DNA of 59,495 nucleotides, from the IMG/VR virus record IMGVR_UViG_3300002514_000031, positions 1 through 59,495 of that record; one strand, written 5' to 3'. This document shows positions 49,841 to 56,574 of the stretch, piece by piece (position 1 is the first letter of the stretch; every line of letters begins with the position of its first letter). The DNA comes from a virus. The notes beneath the pieces are model-generated. The model was given only the letters and a program-made list of their open reading frames with translations. It was not told where the DNA came from and searched no databases. The position numbers and the translations under genes were made by a program.

Positions 49841-50149
49841 TTACACCCACTGTTTTTCAACGCTGAGTTGATATCCAAACTCCTCGTCATTCTGAATCAT
49901 TCGATTCATTTTGTTTTCCGCTGCTTGTCGTGTCTTCCAATAGCGAGGAAAGAAGTGGGTGTTGCCTTCGTTGTACCAAACTTTTCCTGACCAGTAGAAA
50001 GTTTTGGTTTCACGGTTGATAACTCTTTCACCTTTGATACAGTAATGTGTGTGCTCCTTTTCCCGTCTGGCTTCCGCCTTGGCTTCTCTTTTTTCTGATG
50101 CTCTTTTTTCAGCAGCGTCAATCACGTCCATTTCGTATGAGTTGTTCAT
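49841..50149 (-). CDS. Early hypothetical protein (102 aa)
   Basis: GAAAATCAAA behind an AGAAAGGA leader precedes the ATG. The charged N-terminal helix (KRASEKREAKAEARREKEH) is followed by a compact aromatic domain (ETKTFYWSGKVWYNEG). No family recognised. Early expression is inferred from the repeated leader and the promoter at 51113. Confidence 0.6.
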   Translation of the reverse strand: MNNSYEMDVIDAAEKRASEKREAKAEARREKEHTHYCIKGERVINRETKTFYWSGKVWYNEGNTHFFPRYWKTRQAAENKMNRMIQNDEEFGYQLSVEKQWV

Positions 50150-50158
50150 TTTGATTTT

Positions 50159-50182
50159 CCTTTCTAAATAGTTTCAGTTTTG
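50159..50182 (-). repeat. Repeated leader block (copy 3)
   Basis: Leftward AAAACTGAAACTATTTAGAAAGGA before the 50149 start; differs by one base from copy 2. Confidence 0.75.
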
Positions 50183-50183
50183 G

Positions 50184-50513
50184 TTATTTGACTCGTTGAA
50201 TACAAATTGCGGTTGGATCGTTGAAAATAGTGAATCCAAGTTCTTCAATTCTGTCCTCGAAATCCGCTGAAGCACCCACACTCCATTTTCTTTCACTCTC
50301 AGGAAGGATCCGAGCGTGATGAAGTTCGTGACGAAGTCCGATACCCAAACTTGTCACACTTGGGTAGTGTCCGAACTTTTCCATGGCTTGGTCGATGATG
50401 CTTTGGATGTCCTCTTTGAGTTCGGTGTCAACTCTCCTCTCAATCAATTTCTTTTCTTTTTTAGTTTCGATGTCTTTGATAGTTTCGTTTTTGATTTTTG
50501 TTAGCTGTGTCAT
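50184..50513 (-). CDS. Early hypothetical protein (109 aa)
   Basis: The AGAAAGGA leader precedes the ATG. The charged N-terminal helix (IKNETIKDIETKKEKKLIERR) is followed by a domain with SLGIGLRHELHHARILPE; the HELHH string looks like a metal site but lacks the third ligand I would expect. No family recognised. Confidence 0.6.
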   Translation of the reverse strand: MTQLTKIKNETIKDIETKKEKKLIERRVDTELKEDIQSIIDQAMEKFGHYPSVTSLGIGLRHELHHARILPESERKWSVGASADFEDRIEELGFTIFNDPTAICIQRVK

Positions 50514-50520
50514 TTTGATT

Positions 50521-50545
50521 TTCCTTTCTAAGTAGTTTCAGTTTT
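50521..50545 (-). repeat. Repeated leader block (copy 4)
   Basis: Leftward AAAACTGAAACTACTTAGAAAGGA before the 50513 start. Confidence 0.75.
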
Positions 50546-50547
50546 GG

Positions 50548-50754
50548 TTATGCTTCTTTGACTGCGTTCAATCTCTTGATGACTTTCTTCAAATCTTCAA
50601 TAACAACTTGAAGATGCTTTTTGGTTTCGTCCGAGCATCGAGAAGTTGTATCCGAAAGCCAGCTGGCCAGTTCTTTTTCTTTTTTCTCGATGAGTGATTC
50701 CAAAGTTCCGAAGTTCAATAACGATTGTTCCACTTGCGTCAGTTTCATTTTCAT
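50548..50754 (-). CDS. Early coiled-coil protein (68 aa)
   Basis: AGAAGGAGAATGAAA precedes the ATG. Helical heptads (LTQVEQSLLNFGTLESLIEKK, KHLQVVIEDLKKVIKRL) throughout. First substantial gene of the early leftward transcript. No family recognised. Confidence 0.6.
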   Translation of the reverse strand: MKMKLTQVEQSLLNFGTLESLIEKKEKELASWLSDTTSRCSDETKKHLQVVIEDLKKVIKRLNAVKEA

Positions 50755-50755
50755 T

Positions 50756-50780
50756 CTCCTTCTAAGTAGTTTCAGTTTTC
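50756..50780 (-). repeat. Repeated leader block (copy 5)
   Basis: Leftward AAAACTGAAACTACTTAGAAGGAG before the 50754 start, with AGAAGGAG in place of AGAAAGGA. Confidence 0.7.
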
Positions 50781-50925
50781 ATTTCAATTTCAAACTTGAC
50801 CGTGAGGCGTTGCTTCCTCATAAAAGTCTTTCACTCGGTCAAAGCGTTTCAGCACGCTGGAGAAGTCTGAAGAGTGTAACCTTGTTTCGCCGATCAGCTA
50901 GTGAGTTGCTATCCTCAGAGGCTCG

Positions 50926-51060
50926 CTATAAATCCGCACTTACAATTTCAAACTTCTCATGGGTCTGACCGTTTCTCATCTCAACCTTCTCTCCCGAGAG
51001 GCCTTGGCTTTCGCATGATTCGAAACCTGCTTTCGCTGCCATCCGCATTTCTCTATTCAC
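50926..51060 (-). CDS. Leader ORF of the early transcript (44 aa)
   Basis: GTG at 51060 with AAGAGG 9 bases upstream, about 23 bases from the predicted transcription start. The peptide contains MAAKAGFESCESQ and EKFEIVSADL and looks protein-like. It stops at a TAG, after which the same frame stays open for 28 further codons to a TGA at about 50842. It may be a leader peptide, a read-through gene or a gene with an amber mutation. Confidence 0.45.
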   Translation of the reverse strand: MNREMRMAAKAGFESCESQGLSGEKVEMRNGQTHEKFEIVSADL

Positions 51061-51089
51061 TTTTAATAACCTCTTAACTTCTACACTAT

Positions 51090-51118
51090 ATAGTATCGAC
51101 TGTTTCGATATTCGTCAA
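51090..51118 (-). promoter_or_regulatory. Strong early leftward promoter
   Basis: TTGACG (51118-51113) and TACTAT (51095-51090) on the leftward strand with an exact 17-base spacer; start near 51083. The spacer holds the inverted repeat TATCGA-N5-TCGATA (51094-51110), a likely operator. It should drive the small early genes and the replication block. Confidence 0.75.
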
Positions 51119-51256
51119 GCGTAAAATCCGAAAAAACATGCACTTTTTTTTTGGGCTCCTTTTTCCCTTCCTTTTTAGTGTTATTTGTTAGTGTTATGGC
51201 TCTTTTGTTTTTTGGATCCTGAAAAGTTTTTTTGAAATTTTTTGTTTTTCTTTTCG

Positions 51257-51272
51257 CATCTATAATAAGACA
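51257..51272 (+). promoter_or_regulatory. TCTATAATAAGAC promoter of structured RNA
   Basis: -10 TATAAT at 51261-51266, preceded by a T-rich tract and followed by AAGACAGGAAG, as at the other copies. No coding frame of note follows; a chain of hairpins does. Confidence 0.65.
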
Positions 51273-51610
51273 GGAAGAAAACCGCAGAAAGTCCTGCCGT
51301 CAGTTTCAGGAAAGACCGAGGTCAAAAACTGATACCAAACGCTTCACGGGTCAGTAGGTGAAGAGACGTAACGAAACGCAACGTGCCCTATTGCGTTCCA
51401 AAACATTTTTGTTTTGCACTCTGCGAACTTCGAGGAGTGGCTGGACGATCCCAGCGAAATGGTTTGACGAAGTTCCGCTTGAAAGCCTCACTCAAAATTG
51501 ATTGAAGTTTTTGAAAGTGTCCGAATTGCTCGGGCACTTTCTGCCTACTCAACGAGTAGAGAAGAAAGAACCTTCAAGAGCAATAGCGATTGAAGAAGGA
51601 GTTCTTTTTT
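51272..51610 (+). ncRNA. Novel structured non-coding RNA, about 340 nt
   Basis: Between a promoter at 51261 and a terminator at 51566-51610 I see no supported ORF but at least nine stems. They are 51300-51306/51326-51332 enclosing GACC-GA-GGTC; 51342-51347/51358-51363; 51375-51381/51391-51397; 51399-51405/51410-51416; 51417-51421/51435-51439; 51440-51444/51451-51455; 51514-51524/51530-51540; 51545-51550/51554-51559; and the terminator. The order and density suggest a folded RNA rather than a UTR. It does not match tmRNA, tRNA or RNase P signatures that I know. Function unknown: regulatory, replication-linked or host-factor-binding. Confidence 0.65.
51566..51610 (+). terminator. Intrinsic terminator of the structured RNA
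   Basis: AAGAAC and CTTCAA (51566-51577) pair with TTGAAG (51590-51595) and GTTCTT (51601-51606), with a five-base bulge, followed by a T-run. Confidence 0.75.
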
Positions 51611-51625
51611 GTTTTGGTTTTTTCA

Positions 51626-51639
51626 ATCTATAATAAGAC
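51626..51639 (+). promoter_or_regulatory. TCTATAATAAGAC promoter motif
   Basis: TATAAT at 51629-51634 followed by AAGACGGAAG, about 45 bases before the 51678 start. It drives the rightward terminase-side operon and follows the RNA terminator directly. Confidence 0.65.
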
Positions 51640-51677
51640 GGAAGCAAAAAGATTTTAACATTCAGAAGGAGACTACA

Positions 51678-52163
51678 ATGCCGAAGAAAAGCAAATTGGA
51701 AACGATGAAAAACGATCTCACGAAAATCCGTGATGCTCGCATCGACAAAATTGAACGGTGGTACGAAGAGACGTTGATTGCTCTCGATGAGATGTACGGT
51801 TCACCCGTGTTTGCGGTTCCTGTAGTGATGAACATTCATCCTACGAAAAAGAAGAAACGAAAAAGAAGAAGAGGAACCAAAGACACCCGCAAGTATCTCA
51901 GCAAAACTTCCTACGACATCATCACCGAGTATATGACGATGATCAACGAAGGAGAGCTATTCAGCGTGCTGGATATTCGGGAATGGATCCTGAAAAATTT
52001 CAAAGGGTACAACGTCACGAACGATTGTCACTTGGCGAACATTCCGAATGTTCTGAGGAAACTCAGAAAGAGAGGAGCCTTGGATTTTCAGACCGTGGGA
52101 GGTCATGAGGGAAGAGGCCTGAACGCCGAACACATTCTGACGAAAGCACCTGAAGTAAAATGA
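51678..52163 (+). CDS. Winged-helix-like DNA-binding protein
   Basis: The ATG at 51678 with AGAAGGAGACTACA is preferred; the frame runs open to 51609 inside the promoter. The 161 residues comprise a charged N-terminal coil, a KKKKRKRRRGTK basic run and a C-terminal winged-helix-like domain (FSVLDIREWILKNFKGYNVTN, NVLRKLRKRGALDFQTVGG). It may regulate or bind phage DNA near the structured RNA. No family recognised. Confidence 0.65.
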   Translation: MPKKSKLETMKNDLTKIRDARIDKIERWYEETLIALDEMYGSPVFAVPVVMNIHPTKKKKRKRRRGTKDTRKYLSKTSYDIITEYMTMINEGELFSVLDIREWILKNFKGYNVTNDCHLANIPNVLRKLRKRGALDFQTVGGHEGRGLNAEHILTKAPEVK

Positions 52164-52240
52164 TACAGCATGACGGTGAATACATCACGGTGGAGTTGAA
52201 CGTCCAAGTGACGTTTGGAGAAGAGGAGAAAGAAAAATGA
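52160..52240 (+). CDS. Coupled mini-ORF (26 aa)
   Basis: The ATG overlaps the preceding TGA and its own TGA overlaps the ATG of the next gene (ATGA at both ends). Acidic beta-like peptide. Translation is suggested by the double coupling only. Confidence 0.4.
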   Translation: MIQHDGEYITVELNVQVTFGEEEKEK

Positions 52241-52542
52241 AAAACAAAGGCATGCTCTTTCCCGAGGCAGGAACCGTAGAGAAGATGAGGTGTGATGTTT
52301 GTAATGCGTGGATGGACATAGTGAGAAACGTGCGTGGAAGTAAAAGCTGGGGAGGAGCGATGGCGGGAATCATAACCACCTTTGATCAGTTCATCTGTCC
52401 ATACATCAAAGCACCGTGGCACGTGAACCTCCTCCAGCTCCGAGAAGAGGCCGAACGAACCGTCAGCAAGAAGATCCGAGCAATCATCGAGCAGGAAATG
52501 GAAGAAATTTTGAGCAATGTTCTGAGGAAACTCAGGAGGTGA
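52237..52542 (+). CDS. Small protein with Cys pair (101 aa)
   Basis: GAGGAGAAAGAAAA precedes the ATG. A CDVC pair and a later single Cys (FICPY) suggest a metal site; the C-terminal half is helical with repeated Glu. No family recognised. Confidence 0.55.
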   Translation: MKNKGMLFPEAGTVEKMRCDVCNAWMDIVRNVRGSKSWGGAMAGIITTFDQFICPYIKAPWHVNLLQLREEAERTVSKKIRAIIEQEMEEILSNVLRKLRR

Positions 52543-52599
52543 GTATGGTGATGGCAAAAGCTGATGATGAAAAAGATTCCGACAATTGAATAATTCTTT

Positions 52600-52627
52600 T
52601 TGTTGAAGTGGACTTGGTCGATATGAT
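52600..52627 (+). promoter_or_regulatory. Putative promoter of the terminase operon
   Basis: TTGTTG (52600-52605) and TATGAT (52622-52627) with a 16-base spacer; downstream AGGAAGTAGTAAGG leads into the terminase small-subunit start at 52651. Confidence 0.45.
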
Positions 52628-52650
52628 AGGAAGTAGTAAGGAAACCGAAT

Positions 52651-53355
52651 ATGGCCAAGAAAACTCTTGTGAAGAAAGCGAAGAAGGCGGCAAGAACGAT
52701 CCCAACCGTCACCAAGTGCACGGTGAAAGAGGAACGCTTTTGCAAAGAATACATCAAACACGGTAACGGATCCAAATCCCATCGTGACGCTGGCTATGGC
52801 GGCAACAATAATCACGTCCGTGCTCATGAGCTTCTCCAAAAGACGCATATCCAAAAGAGGATAGCTGAACTCAATAAGGATCGGGAGATCCGAACTCAAG
52901 TCACCGCTGACCGAACTATTCGAGAACATGCCCGAATTGCTTTTGCCAATCACGATGAGATAGCGAAGGCAGCCAGCGATGCTTCGAGCGTGGCAGACTT
53001 TTTCAACCGTTTGAGTACAGACGATTGCGCAGCGGTGGAATCCGCTCGAATGGTTACGTTGGAAAAAAGGAAACCCGCCAAGCCAGCTCGGTATGATAAG
53101 GATGGTGAGGAGATCCGTCCAGAAGTTCCCGAAGTTCCCGAAGTCACTGAACTCCGATACGTTCTTCATGATAAACAAAAAGCTCTCGATGCCCTCGACA
53201 AAATCCAAGGACTTCTTATCATTCGTCATTCTCATTCGGACGATACGCCCAAATTGAATACGGTACGTGTAGAAGATTTGGGGTTGGGAACGGAAGCGAA
53301 GAAAGAGTTGTTGGAGAGGATCCGAGAAGCCCAGAAGGAGGAGAAGGAAGAATGA
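52651..53355 (+). CDS. Terminase small subunit
   Basis: AGTAAGGAAACCGAAT precedes the ATG. In 234 residues: a basic tail, then the terminase-small-type KEERFCKEYIKHGNGSKSHRDAGYGG helix-turn-helix, a coiled region with DREIRTQVTADRTIREH, and an acidic C-terminus (AKKELLERIREAQKEEKEE). It should recognise the packaging site and feed DNA to the large subunit, which starts 4 bases before its stop. Confidence 0.88.
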   Translation: MAKKTLVKKAKKAARTIPTVTKCTVKEERFCKEYIKHGNGSKSHRDAGYGGNNNHVRAHELLQKTHIQKRIAELNKDREIRTQVTADRTIREHARIAFANHDEIAKAASDASSVADFFNRLSTDDCAAVESARMVTLEKRKPAKPARYDKDGEEIRPEVPEVPEVTELRYVLHDKQKALDALDKIQGLLIIRHSHSDDTPKLNTVRVEDLGLGTEAKKELLERIREAQKEEKEE

Positions 53356-54833
53356 CACCCGCATTACTCGAAAAAGAGATTGCTGAAGATATTCTATTGG
53401 AAGAGCATGACGTGGTAGCGAGTATCTGCCGTGATAGCTTTTGGTTTTTCGTTCAAGAGTTCTGGGCAGAAATTATTGATGAACCTCTCATTGAGAATTG
53501 GCACATGCCCTTGTTATGCGAAGAACTTCAGAAGCTGGCGGAGCGGGTTTTCAAGCGTTTGCCTCTTCGGCAGGATCTTCTAATCAACATCGCGCCAGGC
53601 ACTAGCAAAAGCACCATCACCTCGGTTATGCTTCCTGCGTGGTGTTGGATCCGAGCACCGTGGGTTCAGATTATCTGCGGCAGTTACGGGCATGACCTCG
53701 CATTGGATCTCTCTACGAAGGGAAGAGCGATTGTGGAAAGCGAGAAATACAAAGCGTGTTTTCCCGAAGTCAAATTGAGTAGCACTCAAAACGCAAAACA
53801 ATTCTATCAGACCACCGCTGGAGGGTGGCGGTTCGCTACGTCCACGGGCGGAGCGGTTACGGGAAGGCACGGGCATTTGATAATCATAGATGATCCAGTG
53901 GATCCGCAGGGAGCGGAGAGTTTGGCAGAGAACGAAGCGGCACGCCTCTGGCTGACCGATGTTATACCAAAAAGAAAAGTAGACCAATCCAGAACCCCCA
54001 CGGTGATGATAATGCAAAGACTTCACCGAGACGATCCGAGTGCCCTTTGGCAAGACCAAATGAAAAGAGGAAGGCACGTGAAGCATATCTGCCTCCCTGC
54101 GGAAGTAAACGAGTTCATCAAACCCGTCTCTTTGGCTGCACGTTACGTGGATGGCCTTTTGGATCCCGTTCGGTTGAGTAGAATGGTATTGGAAAATCAA
54201 TGGAGAGTTTCCGAGCATTCTTATGAGGCTCAATATCTTCAGAACCCAATCCCACGGGGAGGAGGAATGTTCAAGACGGACAACATCGAGATCCTACCCA
54301 TGGACAAGTATCCTGAAGGGTTCAAGCTCGTTCGGTATTGGGACAAAGCGGGTACACGAGAAGGCGGAGCATATACGGCGGGAGTGCTTATGGGAGCAAG
54401 AGGAAAGAACCGCATGAAGGAGTTTGTGATATTAGACGTAGTGAGAGGGCAGTGGGAAGCGTATACTCGTGAAAAGATAATCCGACAAACGGCGGAAGCG
54501 GATGGAAGGCGGGTGATTGTTCGAGTAGAACAAGAACCTGGAAGTGGCGGGAAAGAATCCGCTGAGAACACGATCCGAAACCTCGCTGGCTTCCGAGTCG
54601 CAGCGGATCTCGTTGGTGCTAGCAGCGGGAACAAAGTTCAACGAGCGGATCCGCTGGCGAGTCAAGTCAATGGCGGAGCGGTGAAGATGAGAAGAGCGGA
54701 TTGGAACAGTGCGTATCTCGATGAGATGCGATCCTTCCGAGAACAAAGCAAATACAAAGACCAAATAGACGCATCCACAGGAGCTTTTTCTCTCCTCGTG
54801 GGCAGACAGAAATACATAGGAGCATTGAGATAA
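53352..54833 (+). CDS. Terminase large subunit
   Basis: GGAGAAGGAAGA precedes the ATG. The 493 residues show the packaging ATPase: Walker A-like APGTSKST (81-88), Walker B LIIIDDPVD, and a C-terminal nuclease with RYWDKAGTREGGAYTAGVLMG and later acidic residues. It pumps DNA into the prohead and cuts the concatemer. ATGA overlap with the small subunit. Confidence 0.93.
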   Translation: MTPALLEKEIAEDILLEEHDVVASICRDSFWFFVQEFWAEIIDEPLIENWHMPLLCEELQKLAERVFKRLPLRQDLLINIAPGTSKSTITSVMLPAWCWIRAPWVQIICGSYGHDLALDLSTKGRAIVESEKYKACFPEVKLSSTQNAKQFYQTTAGGWRFATSTGGAVTGRHGHLIIIDDPVDPQGAESLAENEAARLWLTDVIPKRKVDQSRTPTVMIMQRLHRDDPSALWQDQMKRGRHVKHICLPAEVNEFIKPVSLAARYVDGLLDPVRLSRMVLENQWRVSEHSYEAQYLQNPIPRGGGMFKTDNIEILPMDKYPEGFKLVRYWDKAGTREGGAYTAGVLMGARGKNRMKEFVILDVVRGQWEAYTREKIIRQTAEADGRRVIVRVEQEPGSGGKESAENTIRNLAGFRVAADLVGASSGNKVQRADPLASQVNGGAVKMRRADWNSAYLDEMRSFREQSKYKDQIDASTGAFSLLVGRQKYIGALR

Positions 54834-54834
54834 C

Positions 54835-56391
54835 ATGGCAAAGAAGAAAGCAGTGAAGAAATTGAAGAACATGGGAACTCCCGTGCCATCGATCAATCTG
54901 GCCCAGCAGAAAAAAAAGATCGGTGCGAGGATTCTCAACCATCATACTACCTCCACTATGCAACAAATCATCAACACGATGTCTACACGAAGCGAAGCGT
55001 GGAGCAAGATGCTGGATCCTCGAAGGGATCTGGATACCGAATGCGGGTACAAGGTCAACCCGTCAGCCTCCGATTACAATGACATCTACGAAAAGGAAGG
55101 TTATGCGGCTCGAGTAGTCCATATCATTCCCGAGGAGTGCTGGCAATCGGATCCCATAGTGACGGAGAACGAGGAAGCAGACGAAACCGAATTTGAGAAG
55201 GCGTGGAAAGAGATCGAAGAACAAAAAGATTTGTATTCGATTATGGCACGTGCTGATGTACTAAGCGGTCTGGGGCGGTTCGGGATCATACTGTTGGGAT
55301 TGAACGATGGCGCAAAGCTCAAGGACGAAGTTGTGCCCAGAGAAGGAATGGAGTTGCTGTACCTTCGGGTGTTCGATGAGAGCGTGGTGCAAGTCGCTAA
55401 GCTCGAAAAGGATTCTCAAAACGAGAGATATGGATTGCCTGTTTTATACACCGTTCAATTTGATGATATTACCAATACCAAATCCATCAAGAGTTCCGAA
55501 GGCATGAAGGTTCATTGGTCTCGAGTGGTTCACTTAGCAGACAACCGAAGGATGAGTGATGTGGTGGGGGTGAGTCGATTGAGAAATGTATATAACCGAT
55601 TACAGGACATCCGCAAAGTGGCGGGAGGATCGGCGGAGATGTACTGGCAAGGAGCGTTTCCTGGTTTCAACTTCGAGGTTGATCCAGCGTTGCTTGAAGC
55701 GGGTTCCGATGCTATCGACACGGACGCATTGAAGAACGAGATGTTGGACTATACCAATGGCCTTCAACGAGCGTTGAAAACGGTTGGCGTGAAAGTCCAT
55801 TCATTGGCTCCGCAGGTCGTGGATCCCACGCCGCAGATCATCGTTCAGTTGAAACTCATCGCATTGGCCAAGGGGATCCCGTTCAGGATCTTCATGGGTA
55901 CAGAAGAAGGAAAGCTGGCGGGTGGTCAGGACGCAAAAGCGTGGGCGAAGCGGATGGCCTCTCGGCAAAGAGAATATCTGACGCCGTATGTGGTACGGCC
56001 TTTCATTCAGCAATTGATAAACGTAGGTGTTTTGCCTGAGGTAGAAGATTTCAAAATTGACTGGCCTAATATGCTAGAGGTCAGCGAGAAGGAAAAGGCG
56101 GAAGTGGCGAACATAATAACAGCCGCCATGAAAGCATATGTACAAGGCGGAGTTGATCACTTGATTCCGCCTGACCAGTATCTGATAAACATTATTGGAC
56201 TGGATGCGGATCTAGTTGAAGAAATGAAAGCGGAGATTGAAGCAATCATCGAGCAGGAAGAAAAAGATCAAGCCGCACTCGAAGAGGATCTGCGAAAGCA
56301 GGGATTGAATCCTGATGGTACGCCAATTCAACCCGAAGAAGAGGAAGAAGAAAACGAGCCACCAGTTCCTCCAGTTCCTCCTCAAAAATAA
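54835..56391 (+). CDS. Portal protein (DUF1073-like)
   Basis: The ATG directly follows the terminase stop. The 518 residues match DUF1073-type portals: a basic N-terminus, CGYKVNPSASDYNDIYEKEG, AARVVHIIPEECW, and a long C-terminal helix region with RIFMGTEEGKLAGGQDAKAWA. It forms the ring through which DNA enters the head. The end is acidic and Pro-rich. The downstream MuF gene completes the canonical trio. Confidence 0.88.
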   Translation: MAKKKAVKKLKNMGTPVPSINLAQQKKKIGARILNHHTTSTMQQIINTMSTRSEAWSKMLDPRRDLDTECGYKVNPSASDYNDIYEKEGYAARVVHIIPEECWQSDPIVTENEEADETEFEKAWKEIEEQKDLYSIMARADVLSGLGRFGIILLGLNDGAKLKDEVVPREGMELLYLRVFDESVVQVAKLEKDSQNERYGLPVLYTVQFDDITNTKSIKSSEGMKVHWSRVVHLADNRRMSDVVGVSRLRNVYNRLQDIRKVAGGSAEMYWQGAFPGFNFEVDPALLEAGSDAIDTDALKNEMLDYTNGLQRALKTVGVKVHSLAPQVVDPTPQIIVQLKLIALAKGIPFRIFMGTEEGKLAGGQDAKAWAKRMASRQREYLTPYVVRPFIQQLINVGVLPEVEDFKIDWPNMLEVSEKEKAEVANIITAAMKAYVQGGVDHLIPPDQYLINIIGLDADLVEEMKAEIEAIIEQEEKDQAALEEDLRKQGLNPDGTPIQPEEEEEENEPPVPPVPPQK

Positions 56392-56417
56392 ATAGAGATC
56401 AGAAAAGGATATGAGTG

Positions 56418-56570
56418 ATGATTGAACAGCACGATCCCTACGGTGAAGATTGGTCAAGAATCTGGTTTTGGTTGATTATTATATTGGTGGGAGGAGGAGT
56501 TGTGTGTGCTTGGGTTTTGATATTTCGAGAGTTGTTTTTTATGACATGCAGTCCGATGAAAGGCGGTTGA
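56418..56570 (+). CDS. Small membrane protein (50 aa)
   Basis: AAAAGGAT lies before ATG 56411 and 56418; the frame from 56418 gives 50 residues with one membrane segment (WFWLIIILVGGGVVCAWVLIF) and a short Cys-containing tail. It fits between the portal and MuF genes without overlap. No function known. Confidence 0.5.
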   Translation: MIEQHDPYGEDWSRIWFWLIIILVGGGVVCAWVLIFRELFFMTCSPMKGG

Positions 56571-56574
56571 ATAG

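Noticed and set aside
50184-50513. Zinc protease from the HELHH string
   Set aside because: No third ligand or substrate-binding strand is evident in the short protein; likely coincidental.
50621-50968. Rightward 115-codon frame in the early leader region
   Set aside because: It runs against the strong leftward promoter and is antisense to early genes; probably a shadow of the interrupted leader ORF.
51272-51610. RNase P, tmRNA or tRNA identity for the structured RNA
   Set aside because: Only a short GAAAGTCC string recalls RNase P; the other conserved blocks, a tRNA-like domain and CCA ends are missing.
52063-53364. A 433-codon frame antisense to the terminase small subunit region
   Set aside because: It is the mirror of well-supported genes, has no ribosome site at its start and its translation is rich in Phe, Leu, Ser and His runs typical of a shadow.
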